The notes under the pieces are model-generated. The model was given only the letters and a program-made list of their open reading frames with translations, was not told the DNA's origin and ran no database searches. This document shows positions 13,173-24,559 of a DNA stretch of 64,000 nucleotides, one piece after another; positions within the stretch are counted from its first letter, which is position 1; every line of letters starts with the position of its first letter. The stretch lies in NCBI RefSeq assembly GCF_030272615.1, contig NC_081408.1:611201673-611265672 (forward strand). Reading direction: 5' to 3'. Both the position numbers and the translations under genes were made by a program. Origin of the DNA: Cryptomeria japonica (lineage: Eukaryota; Streptophyta; Pinopsida; Cupressales; Cupressaceae).

Positions 13173-13288
13173 AAAAAAGTTAAGAATAGTTGACAACAAC
13201 AAAGTAGCAGTTAAGAGATTTAGTAAATGCAATATATAAAATGTATAATTGAGTAGGACACATAAAATAATTTTTATAAATGATTGCG
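13173..13288 (+). repeat. ~105-bp direct repeat, copy 2
   Basis: Matches 11,896-12,003 with small indels (TTAAGAATAGTTG, then TAAATGCAATATATAAAATG, then TAATTTTTATAAATGA). Confidence 0.8.
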
Positions 13289-13332
13289 TAGCACATTAGA
13301 TATGGAGGATATAAAATTTTATAACATATCTC

Positions 13333-13969
13333 TGTGAAAATTCTATTGCAGTTATTGATTATTAATCTCCTATCTCATAAAGATTATTTAACTACGAAAT
13401 AATGAAAAATAACACAGCTGCAACTTCACAAATAAAAACACGTGGAAAGAAATATGCAACACAGTGACACAATATTTTCAGAAAATTGTCCTTAGAGAAA
13501 CCCCAAAGGGAAAACCAGTACTGCAGATGAGGAATATTTATTAACTACAACAAATCAAGAGATACAAATACTGGTTTCCTCTTACTAGATGAGCTTCGAC
13601 GACCTCCCAATTTCTCTTGCTGAGATTTCACCCTGTTACTATCCCAACGCTATCACTGTGCCCTTGCTAACACTACAAGACTACTTGCTAACACTGCAAG
13701 TTTCTCCACAAACTTCATATACTCCAAATGACCCTTGACCCCTTTTATACTACTCTTGTTGAAAAACCAACGACTGAGATTAATTCTCAATCAACGGTTG
13801 AGATTAATAACAACTAAACAACCCTAACCAAATTGGTTGCTAGAAGTTTCTAAAAGAGATCAAATAATTAACGAATAATTGTCCCTATCTAAAAAAATTT
13901 GTTTAGCAAACAATTATTTACTAATTATTACATATGGAGAACCAGCTGTCCTAGCTAACCAAACTAACA
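13333..13969 (-). repeat. Ty1/copia 3' LTR (element read on minus strand)
   Basis: On the minus strand the LTR starts TGTTAGTTTGGTTAGC directly after a polypurine tract and ends ...TTCACA, giving TG...CA ends and a length of 637 bp. A TATAAAAGGGG box lies inside it (minus strand, near 13,745) as expected for the U3/R promoter. No second copy is present, so the start is firm and the far end is inferred. Confidence 0.75.
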
Positions 13970-13980
13970 CTCCCTCTTAG
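13970..13980 (-). promoter_or_regulatory. Copia polypurine tract
   Basis: CTAAGAGGGAG on the minus strand directly abuts the LTR start. It would prime plus-strand DNA synthesis. The pol frame reads through it and stops with the TAG of TGTTAG. Confidence 0.8.
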
Positions 13981-15920
13981 CGAGGAAGTTGTTTTGCACT
14001 ACACCCAGCTTCTCTCTGAAGAAGATGAATTTTGCCTTCCCCAATGCCTTTGTCAGAATGTCTGGTACCTACTGATCTATAGGTATAAACTGTAGCTGAA
14101 CAATCCCCCATTGTACACAATCTTTGATGAAGTGATACCTGATGTCTATATGTTTCGACCTATCATGAAACACTGGATTCTCAGTCAACTTGATGCAACT
14201 CTGATTTTTGCAGTGTATCACTATAGTCTCCACCTTCTGACCAAATAAGGCTACTAGTAACTTCCGAAGCCATATAGCTTCACATGTCACCATGCTAGTT
14301 GCTATGTATTCTGACTCTGCAGAACTCAGAGCCATAGACTTCTACTTCCTGCTAAACCAAGTGACAACTCCTAATCCTAGACATGAACAACACCCTGAAG
14401 TGCTTCTCTTTTCTGTTGTACTACCTGCCCAATCTGCATCATTATAGCCCATCAACCTGATTCCTTCACCTTGAGAATACCTAATCCCATACTCTATTGT
14501 ACCATGCAAATAACGCATCACATGCTTTGCCGCTGTCCAATGTACTCCCTTTGGCTCAACCATGAATTGACTAAGAGAGTTTACTACAAATGCTATATCT
14601 GGCCCGGTGTTGACCAAATACATGAGAGAACCAATCAACTGCTTGTATAAGGTGGGATCTACATCCTTCTCCTTGGATGTGTCTACCTTCCTCCAATTCG
14701 TGATCATAGGTGTAGACATGGATTTGCAATCCTCCATCCTGAACCTTTTCAAGATTTCTATGCAATATTTCCCTTGTCCAAGGAAAATTTCTCCATCTGT
14801 CTGCCACACCTCCATGCTTAGAAAGTAGTGCATAAGTTCCAAATCCTTCATCTCGAACTCTACTGCAAGATCCCTCTTGCACTCTTCTATGAGCCCCAGT
14901 GAACCTTTTAGAAAAAAGTCATCCACATATAGGACAAGAATGAGAATCTCACCCCCAACCACCAAGTAGTAGAGGTTAGCATCTGCCTCACTCTTCACAA
15001 AGCCCATTTCCTGCAAGTAACTATCAATGCAATCATACCACGCTCTAGGAACCTGCTTGAGTCCGTACAAATCTCTCTTCAATCTACACACGTGGGTCTT
15101 TTTGCTATGTGCTACAAAGCTTTCCGGTTGTTCTATGTATACCTCCTCTTTCAACCCGCCATTTAGGAATGCTGTCTTGACATCCATTTGATGGATTTGC
15201 CATCCCATCTGTGCTCAAACTGAGATTACAGCTCGTATAGAAGTATACCTGGCCACTGGAGAAAATGTCTCCTCATAGTCTATTCCCTCCTTCTGAGAGA
15301 ACCCCTTTTCCATGAACCTTGCCTTGTATTTCTCGTTGCTACCATCTGTACCATAGCCCTACCTGTTGGTCTAGGAACTACCTCCCACACATCATTCTGC
15401 ATTATTGAGGTATATTCCTCAACCATTGCATCTTGCCACACTTGATGTTGTGCAGCCCCCTGATAGCTAGAAGGTTCGCTATCTACCAGCTGACTAACTA
15501 ATGCAGCATAGTCATCATACATGGCTGGTTGTCTCCGTTGTCTACTACTCCTCCTAGGAGTACCCACTAACTCTTGAGTATTCTTTTGTGTCTGTTGAAC
15601 CTCATGGTTCCTACTCCCAACTGTAGAGGATGAAATAACAACCTCCATGTCTTCTTGATGCATCTCTTCCTACACCTATTGCTACATACTCTGTGAACTC
15701 TCACCACCTGAGCCTATACTGGTACTAGTGACTGTACTCGAGCTTTGCTGCCCTTGACTCGGTTGCCCTGTTCTAATCTCAATTTTTTTGTAGTCTCCAT
15801 TCTCTTGTGGTGTCTTTCTTGTCTCTCCATAATCTTTTTCTATCTTCTTTCCTCTCTGCTTGGGCTTGCCTTTGTCACTTCTTTTCCAAATTCAATTTCC
15901 TTCTTGGGGAAAATAGAGAA
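13981..15920 (-). pseudogene. Ty1/copia polyprotein, integrase tail to RNase H, broken
   Basis: The minus strand encodes the C-terminal half of a copia Pol. From right to left it shows a Ser/Arg-rich linker with TPRRSSRQRRQP (typical between integrase and RT), then GIDYEETFSPVARYTSIR, then QMDVKTAFLNG (palm), RAWYDCIDSYL, LVLYVDDFFL (catalytic YVDD) and DADWAGSTTEKRSTSG. The RNase H block ALSSAESEYIA, HIDIRYHFIKD and DILTKAL follows, with the end at the polypurine tract. In-frame stops occur at about 14,342 (TAG), in the 14,066-14,068 codon and just before QMGWQIH, and a frameshift lies near 15,330. gag, protease, most of integrase and the 5' LTR are missing. Confidence 0.92.
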
Positions 15921-17082
15921 CCAAATCCAAACATAAATAACACATTAGATTAAGATCCAAAAGCAATTGTATTGATTGTATTCAGTAGTATCTTGATGTC
16001 TTCATTGAATCTCACTGTTTAAGATCCCCTTCAATAAATTTGCAACAATTTCTGATATTGGTCATCACATCATTACTTAATAAGAACAATAAGTACAATG
16101 TAAGGAAAAGTATTTCTTAGCTATAAATATACCATCCAATAAACTTTCCTTCTATAATTGTCCATGCTAAAGAAACATATAGTTGCAAGATCACCAATTC
16201 AAAAGTAAGCAGCTCATTATAGAGCCAAGAAATACCAAATAAATTCTTCAACAGTAATTATGCAAAGAAACACTATAATATGAAGAAGATATATGATATG
16301 GAGGATATAAAATTGTATAACATAACTCTAGATCGAAAATCGATGAAATCATTCCAAAGATTCGAATAACCATATTATATGTCAATTTAGACAGAGTTCT
16401 GTTTCGTACAGAGAAACCCTTTGGAGAATTTTTCCCCCACACGTAAATGATGAGAAGCCTAAATAATAAGTGAATCACTATACTTCTGGATAAATGTATT
16501 TGATATTGATCTTTTCAATTTGCTCATGGTTGAATCTTTAAAAACTGATGTGATTCTGGATTGCATGTTAATTCTTTTGTTTCACATTGAATATTGGGAT
16601 TGGCTAGTAAACTTTTATAACAATCAACATATTCTATTAATCTGCGAATATGGTTAAAGCCTTCCCGTGACAAGTGTGAGATGTGTGGCGTCATGAAAGG
16701 CTGCGGAGATTACGATTTATGGTGGTATTTATTATTTCAATCGGCTTTGTCTTCGATATTAAAATTGTGATGATTCCTTCACTACTGTAGCAATAAAAAG
16801 TTTTTTAAAAAAAATTGTATAATATTTGAAACTCTGATAAATCAATCACTCCCATCCAAAAAGTTTTGACCAATCAAAATATTTTATCCAATTGAATTGT
16901 CAAAAATTAGTTTTTATAATTTGATTTTTTTTTAGAATTACATATAGACTTGATCCTTATTATTAAAAAGATTTAACAAATTTTTTAATAATTAATTAAA
17001 CCATACATTATACATTTAGCATTGGATTCTTAATTAAATTTTTAATAATTAATAATTAATTAACCTATTTCCTTTTTTATTT
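15921..17082. other. No gene recognised; short copy of copia flank
   Basis: AT-rich and noncoding. At 16,295-16,328 a 34-bp word starting GATATGGAGGATATAAAATT repeats, with two differences, the 34 bp that abut the copia LTR at 13,299-13,332. Nothing else is recognised. Confidence 0.5.
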
Positions 17083-17510
17083 GTGGAGAGGTATCCACCT
17101 AAGCAGCAATGTAAACGGCACCTGCTTAGCATGCCCTTAGCCTAATCCTTCCCCCACCGTTTTCCCTGCCTTTGCCACTTCGTATACACTCCAGGGTCCG
17201 TCCTGCCTGGAAAATCTGATACGGGTGAAGTACACCCTGGAAACTGAAACCACTGTGCCTGGAAACCTAAACTGTCCTTTTTGATTGGGAAGAAATAACC
17301 GCTGTGTTTCATAGTCTCGCAACGCAGGGCCCTGCCAAATCGCTTGGGAACCAGCGGGGAGCTTTAAAAAATTGATTTACATTTTTAATTCATTTATTTA
17401 TAATTTTTTTAATATATACTTTTTATTTTTAAATGGATTTTATTTATTTAATATTTTGTAATATATTTTAAATTTTATATATTTTATTTATTTTTTTAAT
17501 AAATTTTCAA

Positions 17511-17610
<100 letters not shown>

Positions 17611-18059
17611 TTTATGTATTTATAATTCAGAAGTGCATAAAGTTTATTTAATATAAATTTAATATAATTTATAGTATAATTCATTAGTAAATAAACTTAA
17701 GAAATGAATAAACTTTCACTAAGTTTAATAAACTTTCCATTATAAAATTTCACTTATAAAGTTTATTCAAAATGAAATAAAATTTCACTTATAATTCATA
17801 AGTGAATAAACTTTCACTTATAAATTTCATAAAGTTTATTATAATTGAGAAGTGAATAAATTTTCTTCCATAAAGTTTCACTTTTAGAGTAAAATACAAA
17901 ATTTAGTAAGTTTTAGAAAAAAATATGGTAACAAATTGTAGTGATTCATATTTATAGGAGTCATTACCATGAGTAATTTGGAAAAAATAAGAGTTTGTTA
18001 TTACAAGTATAACTCTAATCCTTCAATAGCAACCCTAAACTATTAGAGGATAATGCTTT

Positions 18060-18760
18060 AGTTCAATTATATTTATATTAGGGTTAGAGTTAAGGCTAAG
18101 GGTAGGTTAAGGTTTAGGTTAGGGTCTTAGTTGGTGTTAAATAGTATATGAATCAGGGTTAAGTTTAAGGTTTAGATTAATGTTAGGCATAATTATGTTT
18201 AGTATTTGGATTATGATTATATGAATATTATAATATTATTATATATAAAATTTTAAGTATAATATTATTTTATACTTATTAAAGTGTAACATATTTATTT
18301 TATATTACAAAATTAAATATATACCTAAACAATAATTATATTTCTTTGTATACTATATCAAAAGCTAAAAAATAATCCTACTAGTTATATGGTTAGGTTG
18401 GGGGTTATGGTTAATATTGTGGTTAGGGTTTTGGTTTACATCATGGTTAGGGTTAGGTTTAGGGGTAGAGTTATGATTAGGGTTAAGGGTTAGGGTTAAG
18501 ACAATTCTTAAATTATCTATCTTGGTTAGGGTTATGGTTATGATCATGGTTAGGATTAATATTATGGTTATGGTTATGGTTATGATTATGGTTTGAGTTA
18601 GGATTATCATTAGGGTTAGGGATTAATATATTAATTAGGAATATGGGTAGGATTAGGATTATGATTAGATTTAGGGATTAGTGTTAGGGTTCAAACTTTT
18701 GTTAGAATTTACATCATGGTTAGCTTAAGGTATGGGTTAGTGTTAGGATTATGATTATTA
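18060..18760 (+). repeat. Degenerate telomere-like repeats
   Basis: Many GGTTAGGG, TTAGGGTTAGGG and TTTAGGG words, all G-rich on the plus strand and mixed with GGTTATGGTTATG variants. They fill the core between the inverted arms. They resemble the plant telomere repeat TTTAGGG but are imperfect and internal, so this is not a chromosome end. Confidence 0.8.
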
Positions 18761-19526
18761 TTGTTATATTATAATAATTATAATAATACATTAATAAAGA
18801 TATAAGAATATGATAACTATATAAAAATAATAATAACCATATAAAATTATAATAATATGATATTAAAATTAATGAAACTTTAACTCTGAATCTAACTAAA
18901 CAACAAAAACCTTATTAAATACCACATCTAATTGAATCACAATCTAAACAATTAAAATAACTCATTAACCAAATCATTAACCATAAATAATTTTTATTTA
19001 TATATTATATTGCTGATTATTTATTAAATTTGATTTTATTTTTGTTAATTTTAATAACAAACTCTTATTCTTTCTAAATTACTCATAGTAATGAATAAGT
19101 TGGGATTACTCCAACTTGTAATAACAAACTCTTATTTTTTTCCAAATTACTCATAGTAATGACTCCTATAAATGAATGACTACAATTTGTTATCATATTT
19201 TTTTCTAAAACTTACTAAATTTTGTATTTTACTTTAAAAGTTAAACTTTATAGGAGAAAATTTATTCACTTCTCAATTATAATAAACTTTATTAAATTTA
19301 TAAGTGAAAGTTTATTCAGTTATGAATTATAAGTGAATTTTTATTCACTTTTGAATAAACTTTATAATGGAAAGTTTATTAAACTCTTAAGTTTATTTAC
19401 TTATGAATTATAATATAAAGTATATAAAATTTATATTAAATAAACTTTATGCACTTCTGAATTATAAATACATAAATTTAAAAAATAAATATATATAATA
19501 TAAATAGAATATATTTAATATATATA

Positions 19527-19542
19527 TATAAATAATAAATTT
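19527..19542 (+). repeat. LINE-2 target-site duplication, left copy
   Basis: TATAAATAATAAATTT, identical to 21,964-21,979 at the other end of LINE-2. Confidence 0.9.
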
Positions 19543-19847
19543 TTTATAATGATTATAGAGTTATCAACAGAAATTACAGTACGAAAAGGAATCTCAAGTT
19601 TTTCAACTCCGGAGGCATGCCTCACACAGAGAGAAAACAAAAACCGAGTATGCTAAGCAAAAGTTACATCAATACACCATACAGAGACAGTATTACAAAA
19701 TGATAATTAACATATACAAAGGTTTAATGTAACAGGTCTTCAAATTGTTCCATCCAAGCGGTCCATCCAAGCGGACCTTCCATCCAAGCGATGCTTTTGT
19801 TGGCTTGAATTTGGGCTATCATTTTTATCTGATCATCGGTCGCATTC

Positions 19848-21000
19848 TTATTCTTGACGATTTCTTTGTGTAGTTTCTTTGTGTAGTTTTTTCACCGTTT
19901 TGTTGAATAGGACCATATTGTTCATGTGGTTATGATAGTTGTAACCGTCTTTCATTTCAAAAATGAACATAGTGGAGTGACCCATCTTGAGGAATCTGCT
20001 CAATTTCTCCTTCTCGATCATCATAGTGATACAGACCTGCGAAGAAATTTTCAAAAGGGTGAGTTTTAAGAATAACTCAGTAAGAGATCTATGCACGCCT
20101 TGAAACCTTTCTTCATTCCTGCACTTCCATAATTGCCACAAGATGTTAGACGAGATAATAAACCATAAAATATTAGAATCATTTTTGAGTCAGTATTTCT
20201 AAAATATCAATGTACTTGGGATAAGTTACTCCACACAGAGCCCACACCTTCTGAGCAAATTTACATTCAAAGAAAATATGATTGTTATTCATGGTATTGT
20301 ACACATTTTTAGCTTTTGTTTTCCACAGCACAGTTCCATCCGGCCATTTACTATTTATAAATCTATGCGAGTCTATGAGACATATTGAAGGTATATTGGT
20401 GCAAGCTCTAGTAATCATGTTATATGTTTTTTTATGAGCAGCAGGAAGATTGTACTTGATTCTTAATTCATCCCACTTAATCAGACAGTCATTCTCAAAT
20501 AAATCGATGAAGGTGGAAATACCTAATCTATTCCAAATTTTAGCCGAGCATCCTTGAGTCAGGGCAAGCGACTTCCTCTGGAGAAACAGATTCCACCAGA
20601 TGGACCTCTCACCATGAAGAAGGTTACCTATGTAGAAGAGGTTATCCGTAATATAATGTCTCGAATCCTCCCAAGCTTTCCATATGGTTTTAAAAATAGC
20701 AGATCCATGTACAATAGAGGTAAATTTATCGAATTAAATATCAGCAAATGGGAGATTTTTCCAAGATTTAGCCTTCTTGGGGTAGCCTCTTAAAATATTG
20801 TTTCGGATAAGCACCTTCCATGGTTCTTCACCATCAACACAGTGAGAGACCCATTTGGTGGCCAGAGAAATGCCTTGGAGTTTGAGGTCCTTCAGACCTA
20901 ATCCCCCAAAATTTTTATCAATTCTGCACCAATCCCATTTTACCGCGCGAAGTTTTTTGTTGCCTTTACCATCAGACCATAGGAAGTTCCTAATGGCCTT
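19848..21000 (-). pseudogene. LINE-2 ORF2 C-terminal part with zf-RVT region
   Basis: Downstream of RT the minus strand reads NFGGLGLKDLKLQGISLATK (about 20,890), then WRNLFLQRKSLAL-type text and MITRACTNIPSICLID (20,179-20,418) with HIFFECKFAQKVWALCG. This matches the zf-RVT pattern in which NxDHLFFxC and VW residues follow the RT domain. Several stops and shifts interrupt it; 19,848-20,141 encodes the tail with MWQLWKCRNEERF, a motif common at the end of plant LINE ORF2. Confidence 0.8.
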
Positions 21001-21963
21001 CTAAATTTCCACAATTTGGTAATTGTTAAACATCCATGCCGAGGCATAGTAAATGTTATAAGATGATAGAATTTTTTGACAAACTTGGAGTCTACCAGCG
21101 AGCGACAGAGTTTTGTTGTACCAGCTATTGAGTTTTTTTGTGATTTTTGACTTGATCCAGAGCCACATGTCCTTAAGCGAAGGTTCAACAGCAAAGGAAA
21201 TACCCAGGTAACGGACTATATTGTTGGGGCCTCCCCACAGAAAACCATATTGCATAAACCAATCCGGAGGATGTTCGACCCAGCCAAGATAGATACACTT
21301 GGCCTGAGACAGTTTAGCTCCGGAGATTGAGCAGAAGAGATCAAGTTTTTTTTTAAGGTGACAAAAGTTTAAATCTTCCAATTTAACAAATAAACTGGTA
21401 TCATCAGCGAATTGACATATGTTCAGCTCTTCATTGTTGGGCAATGTGATACCTTTGACAGCCGGGGAGAGGGTATTGTCAGTGATGATGAAAGATAAAG
21501 CTTTAGAGGCAATCACAAAGAGAGCAGGGGCAAGTGGATAGCCCTGTCTTATAGATCTAGTCAGGGAGAAGGGATCAGAGAGAGAGCCATTTATATCAAT
21601 TTGAGCCATAGCATCTTTTAGTAGAATCTTGATAAAATTGCGGAACAGGACAGGGAAACCAAAAGCCATAAGCATAATGTCAATAAAGCTCCATTCTATT
21701 CTATCATACGCTTTCTCGAAATCTAGGAGAAGTATCACAGCATCCTGATTGGAAGACTTCGCCCAGTTCATAGCTTCCCAACTGGTTATAAGGTTTTCCA
21801 GGATATATCTTCCTTTAATAAATCCTGTTTGGGTAGAGCTAACAAATTTAGGCAGTATGGTTTCCAGCCTGCGAGCCAAGATTTTAGCAAGTATTTTATA
21901 AGATACATTTAAGAGAGTGATTGGCCTCCAGTTTTTGATAATAGTTTTGTCTCCCTCTTTAGG
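21001..21963 (-). pseudogene. LINE-2 reverse transcriptase, N-terminally truncated
   Basis: One open frame of about 320 codons runs from the truncation point to a TAG at 21,001-21,003. It carries WRPITLLNVSYKILAKIL, STQTGFIKGRYILENL, LLLDFEKAYDRIEW, the SIRQGYPLAPALF block and QFADDTSLF with the catalytic DD, then LSLAGRLQV of the thumb region. The palm motifs look intact. The missing upstream part (endonuclease and RT fingers) and loss of any start codon make it non-functional. The frame continues after a frameshift in the next piece. Confidence 0.92.
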
Positions 21964-21979
21964 TATAAATAATAAATTT
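21964..21979 (+). repeat. LINE-2 target-site duplication, right copy
   Basis: TATAAATAATAAATTT, identical to the copy at 19,527-19,542. Confidence 0.9.
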
Positions 21980-22285
21980 AAAATTTATTAAAAATATAAT
22001 TAAAATTTATTAGAAAAATAAACAAAACTTTTAAAATTTAAAATATATTAAATAAATAAAATCCATTTAAAAATAAAAAGTATATATTAAAAAAATAATA
22101 AATAAATGAATTAAAAATGTAAATCAACTTTTTACTGGGAGACTATGAAAAAATTGATTTACATTTTTAATTCATTTATTTATAATTTTTTTAATATATA
22201 CTTTTAATTTTTAAATAGAAAACGGTGGGGAAGGACTAGGCTAAGGGCAAGCTAAGCAGGTGCGGTTTACATTGCTACTTAGCCA

Positions 22286-22768
22286 GTGCCGCTTAGACAA
22301 CTCTCTACAACCTTTCATCTTTATGAGAAGCACCTTGAACAATTAGCCTCGAGAAAAAGGGCGGCGTTGATGCATTCTCCCAAAATTTGGGTTAGAAGAA
22401 TCCTTGAAACCATGCCATGGTGCCAGTCTGATGGTGTCGTTTCCAGATTTCAAGAATATCTATTAGATTGTGATGACCTCATCGAGCCTCCTCAAATTGT
22501 GCCATTTATAGACCATTTAATGCTATCTGACACTAAAGCCGTGTAATTTGAAATAGCTTCCATCATTATTGGCGAAAAATCCTCCAATGAATTTAGCAAA
22601 TATCTCATCAAAATTGGCAAGAATAATGAATCGAAAAAGTTCTTGGTGAGTGAGGAAGTGACATCAGCATCGAACTCAGCCAATACAGCTAATCCCATGC
22701 ATGGAAGTTTGGTGGCATATTTTATGAAAGCTGGCTATCATTACTGGATCTCTTCGTTCAAAATTTAA
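22286..22768 (+). pseudogene. Unrecognised ORF split by one stop codon
   Basis: An 86-codon frame (22,286-22,546) ends in TAA. The same frame then runs open for another 73 codons to a TAA near 22,768, giving about 160 codons with a single internal stop. The composition is not low complexity: it holds HLYEKHLEQLASRKRAAL, WVRRILETMPWCQSDGVV and, after the stop, MHGSLVAYFMKAGYHYW. I do not recognise the family. Its first codons overlap the outer end of the foldback element, so the upstream part of any gene was either replaced by that insertion or lies in unseen exons. It could also be captured or chance-open DNA. Confidence 0.4.
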
Positions 22769-22886
22769 ATTTGAATTTGAATATTCTTTCATATGAAGGG
22801 CACATAGACTGAAAGGAGGACTGGTAACCATCGTAAATGCATATCTAAAAATCCAGACATGGACTTTATTTGAATCATTGGGACCA

Positions 22887-23525
22887 TTAAACGTTTAGTT
22901 CTTCAACCCACCAATTGAGAATAATCCCTTCTGATGTTGCCTTGGAGAGAGCATCTCCATCTATATTGGCTTCCCTATAGAAATGTTTGTAGGAAAAATG
23001 ATCAAACTTAGACAAAATTGCTAAGATTTTTTCAAGAAGTGCTTTCAACTTTTGATTTGGGGAATCTGTTGATCTTATCGCATTGATGGTAATTGCAGAA
23101 TCCCGTTCAATTTCCAAGTTCTTAATACCTCTTCTAGAGCGTTCCATAAGATCTAGCAGGAGAGCTTTAAATTCTACAATGTTATTAGTATCTGGATGGA
23201 TAAGGGCAGTCAATTTACCTTTTATTACTCCTCTTTGATCTCTAACAACACATCTAATTCCAAAAGCACCTGGGTAACCTTTTGAGGCCCCATCAACATT
23301 TAGTTTTAGCCAACCATCTTTGGGAGGGATCCAAACTGCACTTTCTCTATCAAGGTTCTTTTTCCCTATAAAAGGAGGTATTTTTATGCCATTCCATCTA
23401 AACCTAGGTCCGCCATCCCAATCAGTGAATTCTTTCTTTAAATTTGAATTGAGAACTAATTTGCAATTAATATTCTCAAAAATTGAAACTTCAAAAGAGG
23501 AAAGAAGTGATTCTAACTTCCTCAC
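22887..23525 (-). pseudogene. LINE-3 RNase H domain
   Basis: A 212-codon open frame. WIPPKDGWLKLNVDGASKG is the standard start of the plant LINE RNase H (RVT_3) domain, with the first catalytic Asp in NVDGAS. It is followed by GAFGIRCVVRDQRGVIKG, VEFKALLLDL (catalytic Glu), IERDSAITINAI (catalytic Asp) and HFYREANIDGDALSKA (the REAN-x-AD-x-LA motif). The domain degrades the RNA strand of the hybrid. All expected acidic residues are visible, yet the protein is cut from RT by upstream stops, so it is a fragment of a dead element. Confidence 0.88.
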
Positions 23526-23758
23526 TCGGTTGTCAAAGAGTCTCCTATTTCACTCTTTCCAAATTTCCTAGATAAGACAAGAGGGAGTGATCTATCATAG
23601 AGAACTTAAAATACCATCTTTGGGTCTAATTGGCCACCCTTGAAAAAGTGAGACTATGTCATTGGGTAGAGTTGTTATTCAACCAAGTTTAGCACACAAC
23701 CATATCTGACACTTAGCTAAAAAGGGAAATTTAGAAGAAGATGATCCACTAATTCCTC

Positions 23759-24151
23759 CTAGGCTTTACATAGAACACATCTAGATGGGCCCTCAAATCC
23801 CATTTTTCTAAATTTCTCTATTGTGAGGATTTTCCTTTTGGTTGCTAACCATGTAAAGATGCCAGCTTTAGGAATAATATTACTACTCCAAAAGAGTTTA
23901 TGGGGAATTCCTAGGTCATTGGAGACACCTTGATTTGCAAGAAGGTTGTATCTTTTCTTAGCATTGTATTGGCTGGATTTTGAAGGGATCCATATAAGAG
24001 CATTTGCTTCATCTCTAAAAACCAATTGCCTATCTTTTATTTTCTTAAAAACTTGATCTAGTTCATTGGATGGGAGGGGGAGACCTTCCAATTTCTTGTA
24101 ACTCCATCCAAATAAAGAGCTCTCCCTTGATATTTCTACATAGTCCCTCAC
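23759..24151 (-). pseudogene. LINE-3 zf-RVT domain
   Basis: A 130-codon frame with LIWIPSKSSQYNAKKRYNLL, then IPHKLFWSSNIIPKAGIFTW and LATKRKILTIEKFRKMG, ending at CVLCKA. This is the W-x-KxxxF-W-LA-x-R-x-T-x-L-x-RG...CxxC pattern of zf-RVT, lying between RT and RNase H as expected. The frame breaks right after the first CxxC. Confidence 0.85.
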
Positions 24152-24559
24152 AATTAAATCCCCAATGTCGTCTAAGCCAATCCCTTGTGGTCTAGATAGA
24201 AATCAAACTATCTAGGCTTGGATATCCCCTCCAAGAGTCTTCCTAGAATAAGCATGATGATCCATCATGAACATCCCAAGAGACATAATCTACTATTAAA
24301 TTCCCGCACCTCAGAATAAAATTCTAGATTTAAGATCCTTTTGGAGGATTGTTGACTCTCGAGAAATTTAGAGGCTCACCAACTGAGCTGTATATTTAGT
24401 TTGCATCATTCTTACCCATCTGGCATTGGGATCATTTAACATTTTCCAAGCTAGTTTGTCCCCTAAAGCCTGATTTTGGATCTCTTGGTTGCAAATTCCT
24501 ATCCCTCCTGATGACTTGGGCTTGCATATTTTATCCCAAGAAATTAACACAATTATATC

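Larger units (their letters stand above)
19543..21963 (-). mobile_element. LINE-2: 5'-truncated non-LTR retrotransposon
   Basis: A 2.42-kb minus-strand insertion bounded by an identical 16-bp duplication. The 5' end is cut off inside RT (it starts with PKEGDKTIIKNWRPITLLN), the usual outcome of incomplete target-primed reverse transcription. The 3' end at 19,543 has only a short A-run (minus strand). It interrupts the right arm of the foldback element, which resumes at 21,980, so it is younger than that element. Its coding frame is better preserved than in LINE-1 or LINE-3. Confidence 0.95.

Noticed and set aside
14607-14828. Plus-strand ORF inside the copia pol region
   Set aside because: Shadow of the minus-strand copia RT frame.
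18060-18760. A true telomere or chromosome-end fusion
   Set aside because: Repeats are too degenerate, on one strand only, and enclosed by inverted arms with ordinary sequence outside. An ancient fusion cannot be fully excluded, but nothing supports it directly.
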